From positions 434,001 through 498,000 of the forward strand of contig NZ_CP114598.1 in the NCBI RefSeq assembly GCF_030848305.1: a stretch of 64,000 nucleotides of DNA. The letters run 5' to 3'. A program made the position numbers and the translations under genes. This stretch comes from Akkermansia muciniphila (GTDB lineage: Bacteria > Verrucomicrobiota > Verrucomicrobiia > Verrucomicrobiales > Akkermansiaceae). Within the stretch, counting starts at the first letter, position 1. Each line of letters begins with the position of its first letter. The notes beneath the pieces are model-generated. The model did no database searches and had not been told where the DNA came from. It saw only the letters and a program-made list of their open reading frames with translations. Of the stretch, positions 17,815 to 27,237 are shown one piece after another.

Positions 17815-20800
17815 TCATCCGGCCCTTTCCAGCCTGCGCTTAAGGACGCGGCCCGTGACCAGCAGGGGGGCGGTCCCCATCAGGAACAGAAACAGGGAAT
17901 CCTTCCATGGAGTGGGAACCGTTCCGTCATCCGCGCTGTATCCGGAATCCCCCGGGGACTGGCCGGAGCCTTCCCAGGGCAGAGGCTGGCGGCGGGCCAG
18001 AAAAATTTCCGGCCTGTCCAGGGCATCCCGGCTGACGCGCTGAATCTCGGAGGATTCATCCAGCATCACAACACGGTCATTGACGTAGAAGGATTTGACG
18101 GACGGATGCCCCTTGCCCAGGAGTTCCAATTCAGCAATGGTCCGCCTGTAGCTTTTTTCCGAACCGTCAAGAGCCGCCCTCCGAACCTGCCGGACGGCGG
18201 CTTTAGCCTGTTCCGGTCCATCCGCTCCAATAGCGGCAATGTGGAGCAACGCCATCTTGAGCAACTTGAATTCTTCAAATTCCCTGTCGTCCAGATGAGG
18301 GCGTTCCTTCAGATCATCCACTTTCTCCTGAATGATTTCACGCTCCCTCTCCCATACATTCCTGGACGCCTGATCCACCAACATTGTTTCAAAGGAGTAA
18401 CGCAGAGGACAGAATTCCGCCACCAGCGGCACGCGCCCCGGCTTGAGGCGCCCATGTTCGTCCGTACGGTGGGCGGACCACGGAATGAACTGGTTCATTT
18501 CATCAAAGTGGACAATGGCCCCGGCCATCAGTATCTGGGGAATCAGAAGCAGAGGCACCATGTTAAGCGCCGCCCTCTCCGTCCTGGCGAAGACGGAGAC
18601 CAGCAGGGACAGGCTTACGCCGACGAAAGCCGTCAGCGTCATCGTCCCCAGGTAAATCAGGAACATTTCATGGATTTCCAGAATGGCATTCCCCACCCAC
18701 AGGAACAGGGCGGACTGCACGGCGGAAAGCCCCGTCAGCACCAGCGCCTTCGCGAGGACATAACCGGTCACGAACACCTTGGCGTTGCTCTCCCTTTTGA
18801 GCAGGGCGCGATCCTTGAGCACTTCGCTGGCCGCCCCGGTCAGGCCGAAAAACATGGCCACAATGGTCGCCAGAAACAGGTAGGAAGGTATGTGAAGAGC
18901 CGTGGCAAACGTGTATTCCGGGCTGGAAGAGGCGCGCAGGGTCACGGAAATCAGCAGGGCCAGAACCGGACCTTCCAGCAGCATGGTGTACAACCCCATG
19001 CGGCTTCGCACGCGCCCCAGGAAGGTGCGCACGGCCCAAATGCGGAAAAGCCGCCAGAGCTGCATGACGCTGCGCCTGGGCACGGGCGGAAATTCCAGCG
19101 TGCCTTCATACAGCGTCCTGGGAGCGCCCCCTTCATGATGATGCCCCATCACATTGCGGAACCGGTAGCCTTCAAAACGCTCCTGCCACAGACGGGGGTG
19201 CTGCCGCCTGCGGCGGTCATGCCAGGAAAGGGGGGCTTCCAGCGCTTCAAACACGTAGTCCGCGCCTCCGGCCGTCCGCGCCTCCTCGGAAACGTCAATG
19301 CCCATGTCCGCAGCCGCCTTCCGGAAATACCGCATCATGCCCGGCACGTCCCCCCAGTAAGCCATCTGGCCGCCGTGGTCCAGCACCAGCACTTTGTGGA
19401 ACTGGTTCAGAATAGCCGTGCTGGGCCGGTGCATGGTGGCGATTACCATTTTGTCGCGGCTCATGCTCTGCATGGTCTGCATGACCAGCTTGGCATCTGA
19501 CGTGGACAGGCCGCTGATAGGTTCGTCCAGCAGGAAAACGTCCGCAATGCCCGCCAGGTCAAGCCCCAGGTTCAGGCGCGTGCGCTCCCCGTCGGAAATG
19601 GTGCGGGCGTTCATTTCGCCCACGCGGCGGGAGGCGATGTGCGTCAGCCCCAGGAATTTCAAAATGGCGTTCACGCGCCTGACGCGTTCCGACCGGTTCA
19701 GCCGCGGACGGCGTATAATGGTGGCCTGGGAGATGTGTTCGGAAACGCTCATGGCCGCATCCAGAATATCCTCCCGGGGAATGAAAGCGATGTAAGGGCG
19801 TATGAGATCCGGGGCGCTGTACAGAAGCTGGTTGTTGTAACGGATACAGCCCCGGGTGGGCGGCAGCTGACCGGCCAGCATGGAGAGCAGCGTGCTTTTC
19901 CCGGACCCGCTGGGCCCCAGGATGCACACCATTTCCCCGCGTTTCACGGTCAGGTCAATATTGTCCAGAACGCATCCGGAGCGCAGGAATTCCTTAGTCA
20001 CCCCCTCCACGCTGAGGGTCCTGATCGCATGGTATTCTTCATCCAGCACCCCGGCGGAAAAACGGCAGCGCAGCGCATGATAGACGTTCAGATGCACTAC
20101 GTCTCCATCTCTCAGGGCAACCCTTCCCCGGATGAGACGGCCATTGAGCAGCAGAGGCATGGAGGCCTCCACCACTTCCAGCCAGCCGGAGTTGGTGGCG
20201 CTGGAAAAAGAAACCTCCAGAACCGCACCGGGAGCCAGCCCGGGCGTCAGCAGCATGTCCCCCTTGCGCGCTTTTTCCGGAAGATTGGTCACCCGCAGCT
20301 TGCGGGTGCCGGGGTCAAGGCGGAAGCGGCGCCCGATGTCCGACATGGAATTCTGCACCTCTCCCATGGAGAAAGGCCCTTCCCCGTCCAGCATGAAAGA
20401 GGAATAATAGGCCATGCGCACGCTTTCACCGGGATACAGACGTTTCCCGTCAACCGCAAATTCCACCTCCGGCCTCAGCACTTCCACCTCGCATGCCAGT
20501 CCCATGTTCACGCGCACCTCGCTGGCCCGGGAACGCACCCGGCTGATTTGCAGAGAACCGCCGTCCAGGGAAATATAGCATACTTCCTGCTTGCCTGAAC
20601 GCTTGCAGTTCAGAAAAAACGAAAAGTCCTCAAAGCTCAGCGGCCCGGACGGCAACAGCACCACCTGCCCGTTGGTCAGCGGCATCACCCCGCCGGGCGG
20701 CAAATGGCGCCCGCGCACCACAATGGGGCGGGAGCCGTCGTTCACCACCAGCACCAGGCGGGAACACCGGATCAGACGGAAGGAAATGCCCTTGTCCTGC

Positions 20801-21351
20801 TCCGGAAGGGATACCTCCGCCCCGATGCCGGAGGAAAAACTGACGCTGTACGCCGGTTCCTGGGCCTCCACGTCCGGCGTCATCAGCAGCTGCCTCAAGT
20901 GGTTTGCCGTGCCCGGCAGTTCCAGACCGTACGTCACCTGGTCAAACAGCTCCCCGGTCATGCGGGAATCTCCCGTATTGATCAGCAGGGAGAGCACCTC
21001 CAGAGCTATCGTCATGCGTTCCGTCTCATCCCTGCCGGAAGCGGCGGAGGCCAGAACGTCCGCCACCGTCAGATTGGCCCTCATGGAGCGCTCGAAACGG
21101 GTGGAAAGCCAGCGGTGCTCCACTTCCGGGAAAGTATAGCGCAGAATATCCAGGGCAGCGTCCGCATCACGGGCGCTCAAATGGCGGCGCCCGCTCAAAA
21201 TAGTGGCAAACAAGTCCACCAGCGTGCCGGCATGCACCTTCATGGAACCGTCGTCACGGCGCAGCCACGGTACGTAGGCGCCCAGCGTCCTGACCAGATT
21301 CAGCCTCCAGTGAATCAGCTTGGAAGGAATGTCAAAAAACCATTGGATCAT
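17815..21351 (-). CDS. TerB-like / FHA-like / ABCG-type transporter fusion protein
   Basis: 1178 residues in one chain. Residues about 40-147 are an all-helical TerB-like domain (LVDLFATILSG, ALDILRYTFPEVE, VLSLLINTGD). Residues 165-440 are beta-rich and contain FHA- or DUF-like modules (LLLNGRLIRGRVALRDGDVVHL). The ABC ATPase spans about 446-680 with Walker A GPSGSGKST (479-487), signature-like ISDGER (585-590) and Walker B FLLDE (606-610). An ABC-2/ABCG membrane domain follows (about 800-1010), then an extracytoplasmic region and a final membrane segment. Rv1747 of mycobacteria is the closest plan I know (FHA-FHA-ABCG). The substrate is unknown. No promoter was found upstream. Confidence 0.82.
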   Translation of the reverse strand: MIQWFFDIPSKLIHWRLNLVRTLGAYVPWLRRDDGSMKVHAGTLVDLFATILSGRRHLSARDADAALDILRYTFPEVEHRWLSTRFERSMRANLTVADVLASAASGRDETERMTIALEVLSLLINTGDSRMTGELFDQVTYGLELPGTANHLRQLLMTPDVEAQEPAYSVSFSSGIGAEVSLPEQDKGISFRLIRCSRLVLVVNDGSRPIVVRGRHLPPGGVMPLTNGQVVLLPSGPLSFEDFSFFLNCKRSGKQEVCYISLDGGSLQISRVRSRASEVRVNMGLACEVEVLRPEVEFAVDGKRLYPGESVRMAYYSSFMLDGEGPFSMGEVQNSMSDIGRRFRLDPGTRKLRVTNLPEKARKGDMLLTPGLAPGAVLEVSFSSATNSGWLEVVEASMPLLLNGRLIRGRVALRDGDVVHLNVYHALRCRFSAGVLDEEYHAIRTLSVEGVTKEFLRSGCVLDNIDLTVKRGEMVCILGPSGSGKSTLLSMLAGQLPPTRGCIRYNNQLLYSAPDLIRPYIAFIPREDILDAAMSVSEHISQATIIRRPRLNRSERVRRVNAILKFLGLTHIASRRVGEMNARTISDGERTRLNLGLDLAGIADVFLLDEPISGLSTSDAKLVMQTMQSMSRDKMVIATMHRPSTAILNQFHKVLVLDHGGQMAYWGDVPGMMRYFRKAAADMGIDVSEEARTAGGADYVFEALEAPLSWHDRRRRQHPRLWQERFEGYRFRNVMGHHHEGGAPRTLYEGTLEFPPVPRRSVMQLWRLFRIWAVRTFLGRVRSRMGLYTMLLEGPVLALLISVTLRASSSPEYTFATALHIPSYLFLATIVAMFFGLTGAASEVLKDRALLKRESNAKVFVTGYVLAKALVLTGLSAVQSALFLWVGNAILEIHEMFLIYLGTMTLTAFVGVSLSLLVSVFARTERAALNMVPLLLIPQILMAGAIVHFDEMNQFIPWSAHRTDEHGRLKPGRVPLVAEFCPLRYSFETMLVDQASRNVWEREREIIQEKVDDLKERPHLDDREFEEFKLLKMALLHIAAIGADGPEQAKAAVRQVRRAALDGSEKSYRRTIAELELLGKGHPSVKSFYVNDRVVMLDESSEIQRVSRDALDRPEIFLARRQPLPWEGSGQSPGDSGYSADDGTVPTPWKDSLFLFLMGTAPLLVTGRVLKRRLERAG

Positions 21352-21455
21352 GCCCGGGAACGCGTTACCGGAACCAGTAGTACAGGGATTCCCGCCCTAT
21401 CTCAAGCGCAACCGGAATTTCACGGAGAAATGACAATATTTTCTACAGCTTTATC

Positions 21456-21482
21456 TTGCAATAGGTCCGGAGGGAGTATAGT
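21456..21482 (+). promoter_or_regulatory. Candidate promoter of the DUF6941-like gene
   Basis: TTGCAA (21456-21461), 15-base spacer, TATAGT (21477-21482). The start codon is about 55 bases downstream of the expected initiation point. A six-codon open frame begins at 21491 inside this leader. Confidence 0.55.
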
Positions 21483-21543
21483 TCTGTCCAATGTTCATGC
21501 TTTCCGCGTGAAAGCGAGCCAAATACATCAACATTATCACAAC

Positions 21544-21966
21544 ATGGATATTTTAGTTTCTACTCTTTGTGACTTCGCCGCCGACTACCAGGGCAAGCTC
21601 TGCATCCAGGGCGGTTTTGACTCCCTGGTCGCCCGCCAGTTCCCGGTCGTGCATCCCGTCTGCGCCGTCGCCCTGCGCATCTGCCTCACCCCTGAAGACG
21701 AAGGCACGCACGAACTGGGCCTGAGCATCGTTGATGCCGACGGCACGCCGCTGGACAAGGAACGCATGCCCATCAAGATCAATTTCCCGGTTCCCGCTTT
21801 CCCGGAAGGGGCTTCCTTCTTCACCCGCAACCTGATCATGAACTTCCAGGGCCTGCGTTTTGAAAAGCCGGGCAACTACTCCATCGACCTGACGGTTGAC
21901 GGCGAACTCGCCTCCCGCGTGCCCTTCCGCGTGGTGCAGGTGCAGGAAGAAGCCGCCCAGGCCTAA
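21544..21966 (+). CDS. DUF6941-like small conserved protein
   Basis: 140 residues, no signal peptide or membrane segment. The pattern LCDFAADYQGKLCIQGGFDSL at the N-terminus, a His-Pro after FPVVHPVCAVALRI, and a beta-sandwich with FEKPGNYSIDLTVDGEL near the end match small bacterial proteins of the DUF6941 type, whose role is not known to me. It is a single-gene unit with its own promoter and a strong terminator, between the ABCG-type fusion (divergent) and the SDR operon. Confidence 0.7.
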   Translation: MDILVSTLCDFAADYQGKLCIQGGFDSLVARQFPVVHPVCAVALRICLTPEDEGTHELGLSIVDADGTPLDKERMPIKINFPVPAFPEGASFFTRNLIMNFQGLRFEKPGNYSIDLTVDGELASRVPFRVVQVQEEAAQA

Positions 21967-21987
21967 GCAAATACTCCCGCTTTCACC

Positions 21988-22023
21988 AAACCGCCTCCCG
22001 TTCATCCGGCAGGCGGTTTTTTA
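21988..22023 (+). terminator. Rho-independent terminator after the DUF6941-like gene
   Basis: AAACCGCCT (21988-21996) pairs with AGGCGGTTT (22011-22019), a 14-base loop, and a run of six T residues ending at 22022. Confidence 0.9.
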
Positions 22024-22203
22024 TTGGAGCGGACGGGCCGCCCGGAGGCGCGAAACAATCCGGCTCCGGTTCCATGCGCCCGGAAACCGCAGCGCCCGGC
22101 CCCGGCCTCAAAAAGGGCGGCCTTGCTTTTTGCGTCCTCCTTCCCCCTTTTTCATTGCGGTTCCGCACCGGATTGACCATGATGCGGGCTGCTCCGACCC
22201 GCC

Positions 22204-23049
22204 ATGCAAACCGCACGTCTCCAATACGACAGGATTATTATTACGGGCGCCTCATCCGGCTTCGGGGAAGCGTTTGCCGGAACGCTGGCGCTCCATACGG
22301 CGGAACTGGTGCTCATCGCCCGGAATGAAGCCGCCCTGCGCCAGCTTGCCGCCGCCCTGGAAAAACGCCATCCCGGCCTTCACGCCGCCGTCCTTCCATG
22401 CGACCTGGCGGACGAAACCTCCCTGAATACGCTCATTTCCCGCCTGGAGGGCCTTCCTCCGGGGAAAACCCTTCTGATCAACAACGCCGGAGCCGGAGAT
22501 TACGGAGATTTCGCGGACGGCCGCTGGGAAAAAATACGTTCCTTGCTGCGTCTGAATGTGGAAAGCCTCACCCGCCTGTGCCATGCGCTGATCCCCGCCA
22601 TGAAGAAAAACGGAGGGGATATCATCAACCTCAGTTCCCTGGGCGCCCTCCTGCCTATTCCGGATTTTGCCGTTTATGCGGCCACCAAGGCTTATGTTTC
22701 CAGCCTGTCGGAAGCGCTGCGTCTGGAACTGCGCGAACACGGCATCCGCGTGCTGGCCGTCTGCCCCGGCCCGGTTTCCACAGGCTTTGGAAAAGCGGCG
22801 CGGCGTCCCGGCTTCACCGGAAATATGATGCCGGGACGCAACGCTTTTGACACGTCCGTCGAGACCGTCGTGAAAGACAGCCTCCGCGCCCTGGTCCGCG
22901 GACGCGCCCGGGTCTTTCCCGGCATGAAAATACGGCTGGCCGCCATGCTTCTGGCCGCCGCCCCGCTGGGGCTGATACGCCTTTTCATGGGCAGGCGCCC
23001 CCGGAAAGTTCTTCCGGCATCCAATGACTTACCTTCTTCAATATCATGA
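22204..23049 (+). CDS. Short-chain dehydrogenase/reductase (classical SDR)
   Basis: 281 residues. The Rossmann glycine motif is TGASSGFG (about 15-22), followed by LIARNEAALRQL (an Arg after the second strand, favouring NADP), NNAG, the catalytic Ser in NLSSLGAL, and YAATK (the YxxxK pair). CPGPVSTGF closes the cofactor site. The C-terminus adds a basic, partly hydrophobic tail, as in the DltE/YqjQ-type SDRs. The substrate cannot be told. The next gene starts within its stop codon (ATGA overlap), so the two are translationally coupled. Confidence 0.88.
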   Translation: MQTARLQYDRIIITGASSGFGEAFAGTLALHTAELVLIARNEAALRQLAAALEKRHPGLHAAVLPCDLADETSLNTLISRLEGLPPGKTLLINNAGAGDYGDFADGRWEKIRSLLRLNVESLTRLCHALIPAMKKNGGDIINLSSLGALLPIPDFAVYAATKAYVSSLSEALRLELREHGIRVLAVCPGPVSTGFGKAARRPGFTGNMMPGRNAFDTSVETVVKDSLRALVRGRARVFPGMKIRLAAMLLAAAPLGLIRLFMGRRPRKVLPASNDLPSSIS

Positions 23050-24617
23050 AAGCGCATCGCCGCGGAATACCCCGCCTCACCTGGTTCAAGCTCGCAGTCT
23101 GCATCTGCCTGGCAGCCATGGCAGCCTCCCTGTTCACGCCGTATCCCGCCCAGATCATACGCGCCCTGAAAGGGGAGCCGGAACTGGCGCCGACGGACTC
23201 CGGAACCTGTCCGCCCCATGAATTCCCCCCTGCGGAACAGCCCGGGCAGGAAGAACCTTCAATAACCGCTGCTCCATCCGCCTCCGGAAAGGAACCCCAG
23301 GATGAGCGGCTGTACACGCCATGGACGCCGGAGCGCACAATCGCCCTCCCCCCGGTGCAGTACCCCCCATTTCCGCCCGTGCTTCCCACAAGGCCCGCGG
23401 AAGGGGCCATGACCCATATTTATGAACTGGCCCGCGGACTGAACCTGAAAACGCAGGTTAATTTCCAGCCCGGAACCCTGGCCTCCAGGGACAGGGAAAC
23501 CAAAAGCAATTACCAGATGACCCTTTCCCTGAACGTCAAGCAGCCCAAAGCATTGACGAAAAAGGAAGACATTCTGAAACTCAATCCGAAACTGGACTCC
23601 ATGCTTCCCGGCCTGACCACCCTGTTCAGGCATGCGCGCGTCTCCCCTTATTACGGCCAGATCTACGTCCGCAAACAGACGGAAATCCGCAAAAACCTGG
23701 CCTCCCTGCTCAAACTCCTGGACCGCCATAATTATTACGATACGGAGACGATTCTGGAAACCGCCTATCCGGACACGGGAAGGAAACTTCTCTGGCTGCA
23801 AAGTGAAATGGACGTTGTTTCCGACGGCTCGGACGGAGACCGGCTGGCCGCCATGCCGGATAAAATCCTGAAAAGCTCCTTCTACCAGCCCAGCACTTCC
23901 TACCGCTGGAAAAAGCGCACAGACAAGCCCAATCCCCTGCTCAAACCCTGGCAGCAGAGGCTGGCCTCCTACAAGAAGACGCTGGAAAAAGCTCCCGCCG
24001 CGGAAAAAACGGCTCTGCGCCGCAAAATAGACCATGCGGAACGGGTCATTGAGGAACTGAAGCGATACAGCTTCCTGATCTCGGAATATGATCCGTTCAT
24101 CGTCGTTCCGCTGGGAGTCGTCAATCAATCCTCCCCTTTCTCCCCGCAGTTCGGGGACTATGCCGTCGTCATCGTAGGAGACAAGCTGTACCCGGCCCTG
24201 GTGGGAGACGCCGGACCGCGCTACAAAACGGGGGAAGGTTCCCTGCGCCTGAGCCGGGAAATCAACCCCAAGGCGGGCCCCTACAGCCGCCCCGTCTCCG
24301 ATCTGAAGGTCAGCTACCTGATTTTTCCCGGTTCCGCAGAGCCTGAAGCAGGACCTCCCGACTATAAAAAACTTACGGACAAATGCCGGGAACTTCTCAA
24401 CGAAATAGGCGGCATGGGGAAGGAATTCAAGCTCCACCAATGGGAAGACCTGCTGGCGCCCAAGCCGCCGCCCTCCCCAAAACCGGAAACCGGCGGCGCA
24501 GCGGAAACATCCGCGGATAAGCGGAAAAAGGAGGAAGCCCCCGGGAACAAGCCTGCGATTGCCCCGGCTTCCCCGCAAGCCCCGTCGGCTCCGTCAGCCG
24601 CAAAAAGCGCCGCATAA
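23046..24617 (+). CDS. Membrane-anchored protein with GH75 chitosanase-like domain
   Basis: 523 residues. An N-terminal membrane anchor (FKLAVCICLAAMAASLF) is followed by a Pro-rich spacer to about residue 115, a middle domain with MDVVSDGSDGD (255-265), a Lys/Glu-rich helical insertion (300-340), then YDPFIVVPLGVVN, GDYAVVIVGDKLYPALVGD and AGPRYKTGEGSLRLS (388-403), VSYLIFPGS, and an Ala/Pro/Lys-rich tail. The order M-D-x-x-x-DG, PFIVxP, VGDxGPxxKxGExS, YLIFPGS is that of GH75 fungal-type chitosanases. Which acidic residues would be catalytic I cannot assign firmly. It probably acts in the periplasm or at the envelope. Confidence 0.68.
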   Translation: MKAHRRGIPRLTWFKLAVCICLAAMAASLFTPYPAQIIRALKGEPELAPTDSGTCPPHEFPPAEQPGQEEPSITAAPSASGKEPQDERLYTPWTPERTIALPPVQYPPFPPVLPTRPAEGAMTHIYELARGLNLKTQVNFQPGTLASRDRETKSNYQMTLSLNVKQPKALTKKEDILKLNPKLDSMLPGLTTLFRHARVSPYYGQIYVRKQTEIRKNLASLLKLLDRHNYYDTETILETAYPDTGRKLLWLQSEMDVVSDGSDGDRLAAMPDKILKSSFYQPSTSYRWKKRTDKPNPLLKPWQQRLASYKKTLEKAPAAEKTALRRKIDHAERVIEELKRYSFLISEYDPFIVVPLGVVNQSSPFSPQFGDYAVVIVGDKLYPALVGDAGPRYKTGEGSLRLSREINPKAGPYSRPVSDLKVSYLIFPGSAEPEAGPPDYKKLTDKCRELLNEIGGMGKEFKLHQWEDLLAPKPPPSPKPETGGAAETSADKRKKEEAPGNKPAIAPASPQAPSAPSAAKSAA

Positions 24618-24618
24618 A

Positions 24619-25518
24619 CTACAGAGCCTCTTTCCAGGAGAAGAGAAAGGCTTTCCACACCCGGGAATAAACGTCTCCGCGCGTAATCTTCACCTTTCCG
24701 GAAGCCGGATGCCGCCGATCCGACCGTTGAAGCAATTCCAGCGTGTCCTGCCCCAGCCAGGCGGGCAGGACGGTGGAAAAACGCAGCCGCCCATTCCGCA
24801 GAGATTCCGCGTAAAATACTCCTTCCTTCAGCCAGCGTTCCGCACGCTCCAGCCATGGACGGTCATCGGGCGCGGGCAAATAGCTTCTTCCGCGGTCAAG
24901 GTCTTCCTCCCGGTCACGCAGAATGTTCACCAGCTGCAGCCCCATGCCGTAGTGCCTGCCCCAGCGCAAAAGCTGCTCCTCCGGCTGCGTGCTGAAGCCC
25001 GGGCCCAGCGCCAACAGGCCCAGCCTGGTCCAAAATTCCCCTACGCAGCCGGCCACCATATAAGTATAGCGCTCCAGCTGTTCCGGGCATGAGACGGCGG
25101 CATGGCTTTCAAAATACTCCAGATCCCACGCCTGCCCTTCCACGATGGAGGCCAGCACCTGCCGCACCAGCTCCCGTTCATGCGGGGAAAGGTTTTCCAG
25201 CAGAGCCAGGCATTCGGGGAAACGGGCCAGCAGTTCCGCCTCCCCCCGGTGCGGCTGGACTGTGGAAAGAACGCCCAGACGGCCAAAGCAGGTGGCGGCA
25301 TCCTCCCTGGAAGAGGAGCCAGCCACCGTCTCCCCCATCATCCTCAAAAGCGCCAGGCGTTCCCGGCAGTCCATATCCACGGCATCCGCCACCGTATCCG
25401 TGGCGCGCGCCAGCAAATAGCCCACGGCCACGCCGGAACGCATTTCCCGGGGCAGGAAGCGCATGCTCAGGTAGAAGGACCGGGAGACGGCCGATAGAAG
25501 CTGATCAAGGCCTTTCAT
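24619..25518 (-). CDS. Squalene/phytoene synthase family protein
   Basis: 299 residues of the trans-isoprenyl head-to-head synthase fold. The first aspartate motif is DTVAD (41-45), preceded by [12 protein letters not shown]; the second is NILRDREED (198-206), preceded by [10 protein letters not shown]. Between them lies the active-site helix with [10 protein letters not shown]. The enzyme should condense two prenyl diphosphates, squalene or presqualene diphosphate being more likely than phytoene. No squalene-hopene cyclase or carotenoid gene is in the window. It overlaps the GAF-AAA+ regulator gene by 4 bases (start in stop). Confidence 0.88.
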   Translation of the reverse strand: MKGLDQLLSAVSRSFYLSMRFLPREMRSGVAVGYLLARATDTVADAVDMDCRERLALLRMMGETVAGSSSREDAATCFGRLGVLSTVQPHRGEAELLARFPECLALLENLSPHERELVRQVLASIVEGQAWDLEYFESHAAVSCPEQLERYTYMVAGCVGEFWTRLGLLALGPGFSTQPEEQLLRWGRHYGMGLQLVNILRDREEDLDRGRSYLPAPDDRPWLERAERWLKEGVFYAESLRNGRLRFSTVLPAWLGQDTLELLQRSDRRHPASGKVKITRGDVYSRVWKAFLFSWKEAL

Positions 25519-27041
25519 GATTTCTGCAGGCCCAGCCTGTGCATTTTATAGTGGAGTACCCGCGGGGAAATGCCCAGTTCCCGGGCCGCGGCGGACATAT
25601 TGCCCGGAGAACGTTTCAATGCGGCCACAATCAATTCCCGTTCAAAGGAGTCCACCATGGTCGGCAAATCAGCGGGAGCCTCCCCGTCACGGGAATAAGG
25701 AGCGTCATGGCTGGGCATTTGGAGGGAGGCGGGAAGGTTGTAGCCGTAAATGCAGTCGTCCTGCGCCGTAATGACGGCACGTTCCATGCAGTTTTCCAGC
25801 TCCCGCACATTGCCGGGCCAGTGGTAAGCCATGAGCATGTTGATGGCGGGAGTGGACAGCCGCTTGATGTCCTTCCCGTATTTCAAATTGAACTTGGAAA
25901 GAAAGTGTTCCGCCAGCAGCATGACATCCCCCTTGCGTTTGGACAGATCCGGCATGACGATGGGGAAAATGTTCAACCGGTAATACAGGTCTTCCCGGAA
26001 CTTGTTCTCCGCCATCAATTCCTCCAGATTGCGGCTGGTGGCGGCGATGAAGCGCACATCTGCATGAAGCTCCCTGTTGCTTCCCACGCGGGAAAAAGTT
26101 TTTTCCTGGAGAAAACGCAGCAGCTTCACCTGCATCTGGAGGCTTAAATCCCCGATTTCATCCAGAAACAGGGTGCCGCCGTCCGCCGCCTCCGCACGGC
26201 CGATGCGGCGGCTGGTGGCTCCGGTAAAAGAACCCTTTTCATGGCCGAACAGCTCGCTTTCCAGCAGGTTCTCCGGCATGGCCGCACAATTCAGCGTCAC
26301 CAGCGGCTTATCCTTTCTGCCGCTCAGGTTCACCACGGCGCGCGCCACCAGCTCCTTCCCCGTTCCGGAACTTCCCCGAATCAGCACCGTGGCATCGCTG
26401 GGCGCCACCTGGCGGATCTGTTCATACACCTGGAGCATGGTGCTGCAATTGCCGATCAACTCTCCCGGATTAGTCGTCAGAAGCTCCCGGAGTTTCTCAT
26501 TTTCCGCCACCAGGGCGGCGCGTTCCTCATGCGCCTGGAGGCTGGCAGCCAGAGCATCCCCAACGATATTGCCCACAATTTCCAGCAGTTTCTGGTCCCG
26601 CTCCAGATCGGTATCCCGGTCCACGGCACGGTCAATGCTCAACGTGCCGATGACCTGCTGCAAATGAATGATGGGAACGCAGATGAACGCTGCTCTTTCA
26701 CCGCTTTTGCGCGTGCGGGTACGGTTCAGGAACCTGGGATCACGGGAAATGTCCTCAATCACATGGGGCCTTCCCGTTTCCGCCACATGCCCCGTAATGC
26801 CTTCCCCCACATGGTAATGGCCGCGTTTCATTTCCTGCTCGTCCAGTCCGTGGGAGGCTTCAATCATCAAATCGTTCCCGCGGCGGATGGTAAATGTGCC
26901 GCGCAGCATCTTCATGCGGCGGTAAAGCACGTCCAGGATATGCCGGAGCAAAGCCGTGCCATTGCGTTCATTGACAATAGCGGAGCTGATTTCCTTCAGC
27001 ACGACCATCTCCAAATCCGGTGACCTGTTTACTTCATTCAT
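25515..27041 (-). CDS. Sigma54-dependent activator, GAF-AAA+-Fis (NifA-like layout)
   Basis: 508 residues. A GAF sensor domain (about 20-170) is followed by a linker helix, the AAA+ domain with Walker A GSSGTGKE (223-230), the sigma54-contact loop GSFTGA (270-275, Ser where most have Ala), Walker B LFLDEI (291-296), and a C-terminal Fis-type helix-turn-helix ([19 protein letters not shown]). This is the NifA/FhlA plan, so it probably activates sigma54 promoters after a small-molecule signal binds GAF. The start at 27041 fits the promoter at 27061-27089; longer starts would lie within the promoter. The downstream isoprenoid gene overlaps it. Confidence 0.92.
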   Translation of the reverse strand: MNEVNRSPDLEMVVLKEISSAIVNERNGTALLRHILDVLYRRMKMLRGTFTIRRGNDLMIEASHGLDEQEMKRGHYHVGEGITGHVAETGRPHVIEDISRDPRFLNRTRTRKSGERAAFICVPIIHLQQVIGTLSIDRAVDRDTDLERDQKLLEIVGNIVGDALAASLQAHEERAALVAENEKLRELLTTNPGELIGNCSTMLQVYEQIRQVAPSDATVLIRGSSGTGKELVARAVVNLSGRKDKPLVTLNCAAMPENLLESELFGHEKGSFTGATSRRIGRAEAADGGTLFLDEIGDLSLQMQVKLLRFLQEKTFSRVGSNRELHADVRFIAATSRNLEELMAENKFREDLYYRLNIFPIVMPDLSKRKGDVMLLAEHFLSKFNLKYGKDIKRLSTPAINMLMAYHWPGNVRELENCMERAVITAQDDCIYGYNLPASLQMPSHDAPYSRDGEAPADLPTMVDSFERELIVAALKRSPGNMSAAARELGISPRVLHYKMHRLGLQKS

Positions 27042-27060
27042 GCAATCCGGGGCTGGGCGA

Positions 27061-27089
27061 ATATTAACCGCACGCCCCCGCCATACCAA
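27061..27089 (-). promoter_or_regulatory. Candidate sigma70 promoter of the GAF-AAA+ regulator
   Basis: Minus strand TTGGTA (27089-27084), 17-base spacer, TAATAT (27066-27061), with the ATG 19 bases downstream. An inverted repeat TTACAA-AA-TTGTAA (27199-27212) lies further upstream and could be an operator. Confidence 0.5.
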
Positions 27090-27237
27090 CTACTTTTTCT
27101 TTCACCGCCATGCAGCCGGGCAAAAAAACAACGCGGGAAATACGGATAACATCCTGGTGCTTAATTTTGGTAATGTTACGAACGGAAATCAAAAAATTTT
27201 ACAAAATTGTAATACTCAACCCTTGCTTCGTCTCATT

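Noticed and set aside
18106-19500. Plus-strand open frame of 464 codons (also 19639-20598)
   Set aside because: Both are His/Gly/Gln-rich shadows of the ABCG-type fusion gene on the other strand.
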